A stretch of 64,000 nucleotides of DNA from Methylosinus trichosporium OB3b (lineage in GTDB: Bacteria; Pseudomonadota; Alphaproteobacteria; Rhizobiales; Beijerinckiaceae), in contig NZ_CP023740.1 of assembly GCF_002752655.1 (NCBI RefSeq), positions 62,001 through 126,000 on the forward strand. Reading direction: 5' to 3'. The notes beneath the pieces are model-generated. The model was given only the letters and a program-made list of their open reading frames with translations. It was not told the origin of the DNA and did not search any database. Positions 63,219 to 64,000 of the stretch are shown here, piece by piece. The position numbers and the translations under genes were made by a program. Numbering within the stretch: the first letter of the stretch is position 1; each line of letters begins with the position of its first letter.

Positions 63219-64000
63219 GCCCCTTCGTCCGCCCGCGCCCGGTCGCAAATCCCGCGGCGCGCCTCGTCGTCTTCCATCATGCGGCCGGCTCCGCAGGGAC
63301 CTATTATCCGATGAGCGCGGCGATCCCGAGCGGTTGGGATCTGCTGCTGCACGATCTGCCGGGGCGCGGCAAACGCTTCGGCGAGCGGCCGATCGCCGTC
63401 ATGGCCGACCTCGTCGCGCGCGTGACCGAGGACGTGCGCCCGTGGGTCGATGCGCCGCTCGCCCTATTCGGGCACAGTCTCGGCGCGATCATCGCCGCCG
63501 AGGTGGGGCGCGCCTGCGACGGCATGGGCGCTCCGCCGATCTGGATCGGCGTCTCCGGCCGCATCGCGCCGGCTCTGCCGCCGACGCGCCGCAGCCTGCA
63601 CGAATACGACGACGCGGCGCTGCTGGAAGAGCTTCTCGCGCTCGGCGGCACGCCGCAGCGGCTCGGCGACTCGCCGGAGTTCCTGCAGCTTTTCCTGCGC
63701 AACGCGCGCGCCGATCTCGCCGCCGTCGAATCCTACGAGCCGGAGGCGGCGCGCGCGCGATGCGCTTGCCCGATGACCGCCTTCGCCGGAACGAAAGACC
63801 CCTGGGCGCCTCCGAAAGTCATGGAAGCCTGGGAACAGGAGACGACAGGAAGCTTTCGCCTGCGGCAATTCGAAGGCGGACATTTCTACTTCTTCGGCGC
63901 CGCCTTCGCCGCGCTCACGCGCGGGATCGTCGCCGATATCGAATATAGCGGCGTCCGCCCGACGCCGACACGTTCACCCCTAGCAGCGAGAGCGCCATGA
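63215..64000 (+). CDS. Type II thioesterase
   Basis: 261 residues from GTG, overlapping the PKS stop (GTGA at 63215). It belongs to the discrete TEII family associated with PKS/NRPS operons: LVVFHHAAGSAGTYYPM, DLPGRGKRFGE, nucleophile Ser88 in LFGHSLGAIIA, Asp in FAGTKDPWAPP and His in FEGGHFYFF. Typical role: hydrolysing stalled or mis-primed acyl groups from carrier proteins. It is not fused to the assembly line, so chain release is not by a terminal TE. Its stop is the last base of the window. Confidence 0.9.
   Translation: MSPFVRPRPVANPAARLVVFHHAAGSAGTYYPMSAAIPSGWDLLLHDLPGRGKRFGERPIAVMADLVARVTEDVRPWVDAPLALFGHSLGAIIAAEVGRACDGMGAPPIWIGVSGRIAPALPPTRRSLHEYDDAALLEELLALGGTPQRLGDSPEFLQLFLRNARADLAAVESYEPEAARARCACPMTAFAGTKDPWAPPKVMEAWEQETTGSFRLRQFEGGHFYFFGAAFAALTRGIVADIEYSGVRPTPTRSPLAARAP

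Overview
The window is GC-rich (the coding regions are full of GCG/CGC/GCC codons) and looks like the chromosome or a large replicon of an alphaproteobacterium. The codon style, the IS families and the RHS and PKS proteins remind me of Methylosinus/Methylocystis-type methanotrophs, but no marker gene fixes the genus, so this is inference. No rRNA, tRNA or CRISPR array is visible.

Layout. (1) 1-7700: insertion-sequence debris (one IS66 inserted into another, which is itself inserted in a glycosyltransferase gene), then a minus-strand block with an SDR oxidoreductase, a periplasmic aspartyl-protease/PDZ protein, an XRE regulator and a DUF2975 membrane protein. The DUF2975 gene is cut by an IS6-family element. 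(2) 7418-11500: gene remnants (RND efflux pump, OmpA-like), a Phd/PIN toxin-antitoxin pair behind a perfect palindrome, a frameshifted large serine recombinase and a decayed resolvase. (3) 11585-18909: a tightly overlapped operon SWIM protein - DUF5691 - MoxR AAA+ ATPase - DUF5682 - VWA protein. The VWA gene carries three apparent single-base frameshifts. (4) 19332-34966: a store of orphan RHS polymorphic-toxin modules in two opposed arrays. They hold near-identical RHS core repeats, five different toxin tips (HNH nuclease, an unclassified tip, a deaminase, a PD-(D/E)xK nuclease, a GIY-YIG/URI-like nuclease) and a set of different immunity-type genes. IS66, IS630 and IS6 copies have broken several of them. 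(5) 35075-38330: ISAs1, two broken IS6 copies, the 3' end (domains V and VI) of a group II intron, and fragments of IS3, IS21 istB and a group II intron reverse transcriptase. (6) 38331-64000: a LuxR-type regulator followed by a polyketide operon running to the window edge.

The polyketide operon is the most notable system. Its first six genes are a KAS III-like enzyme, an FkbH-type glyceryl transferase/phosphatase, a free ACP, an E2-type acyltransferase, an FAD monooxygenase and an alpha/beta hydrolase. Apart from the FAD enzyme, this is the gene set known from tetronate pathways such as agglomerin (Agg1-Agg5). Three type I PKS proteins follow: KS-AT-DH-ER-KR-ACP; KS-KR-ACP/KS-AT-DH-KR-ACP; and KS-ACP. 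A free type II thioesterase ends the window. Two of the four modules have no recognisable AT. The last module has no reductive domains and no thioesterase, as expected if a beta-ketoacyl-ACP is released by condensation with glyceryl-ACP. I predict a tetronate, possibly with an exocyclic methylene, from a proteobacterial cluster.

Several disrupted genes can be rebuilt on paper: removing IS630 plus one TA restores a complete deaminase toxin, and removing the 2760-bp IS66 restores an RHS reading frame. Single-base indels in the VWA, recombinase and istB genes may be real decay or residual sequencing error.
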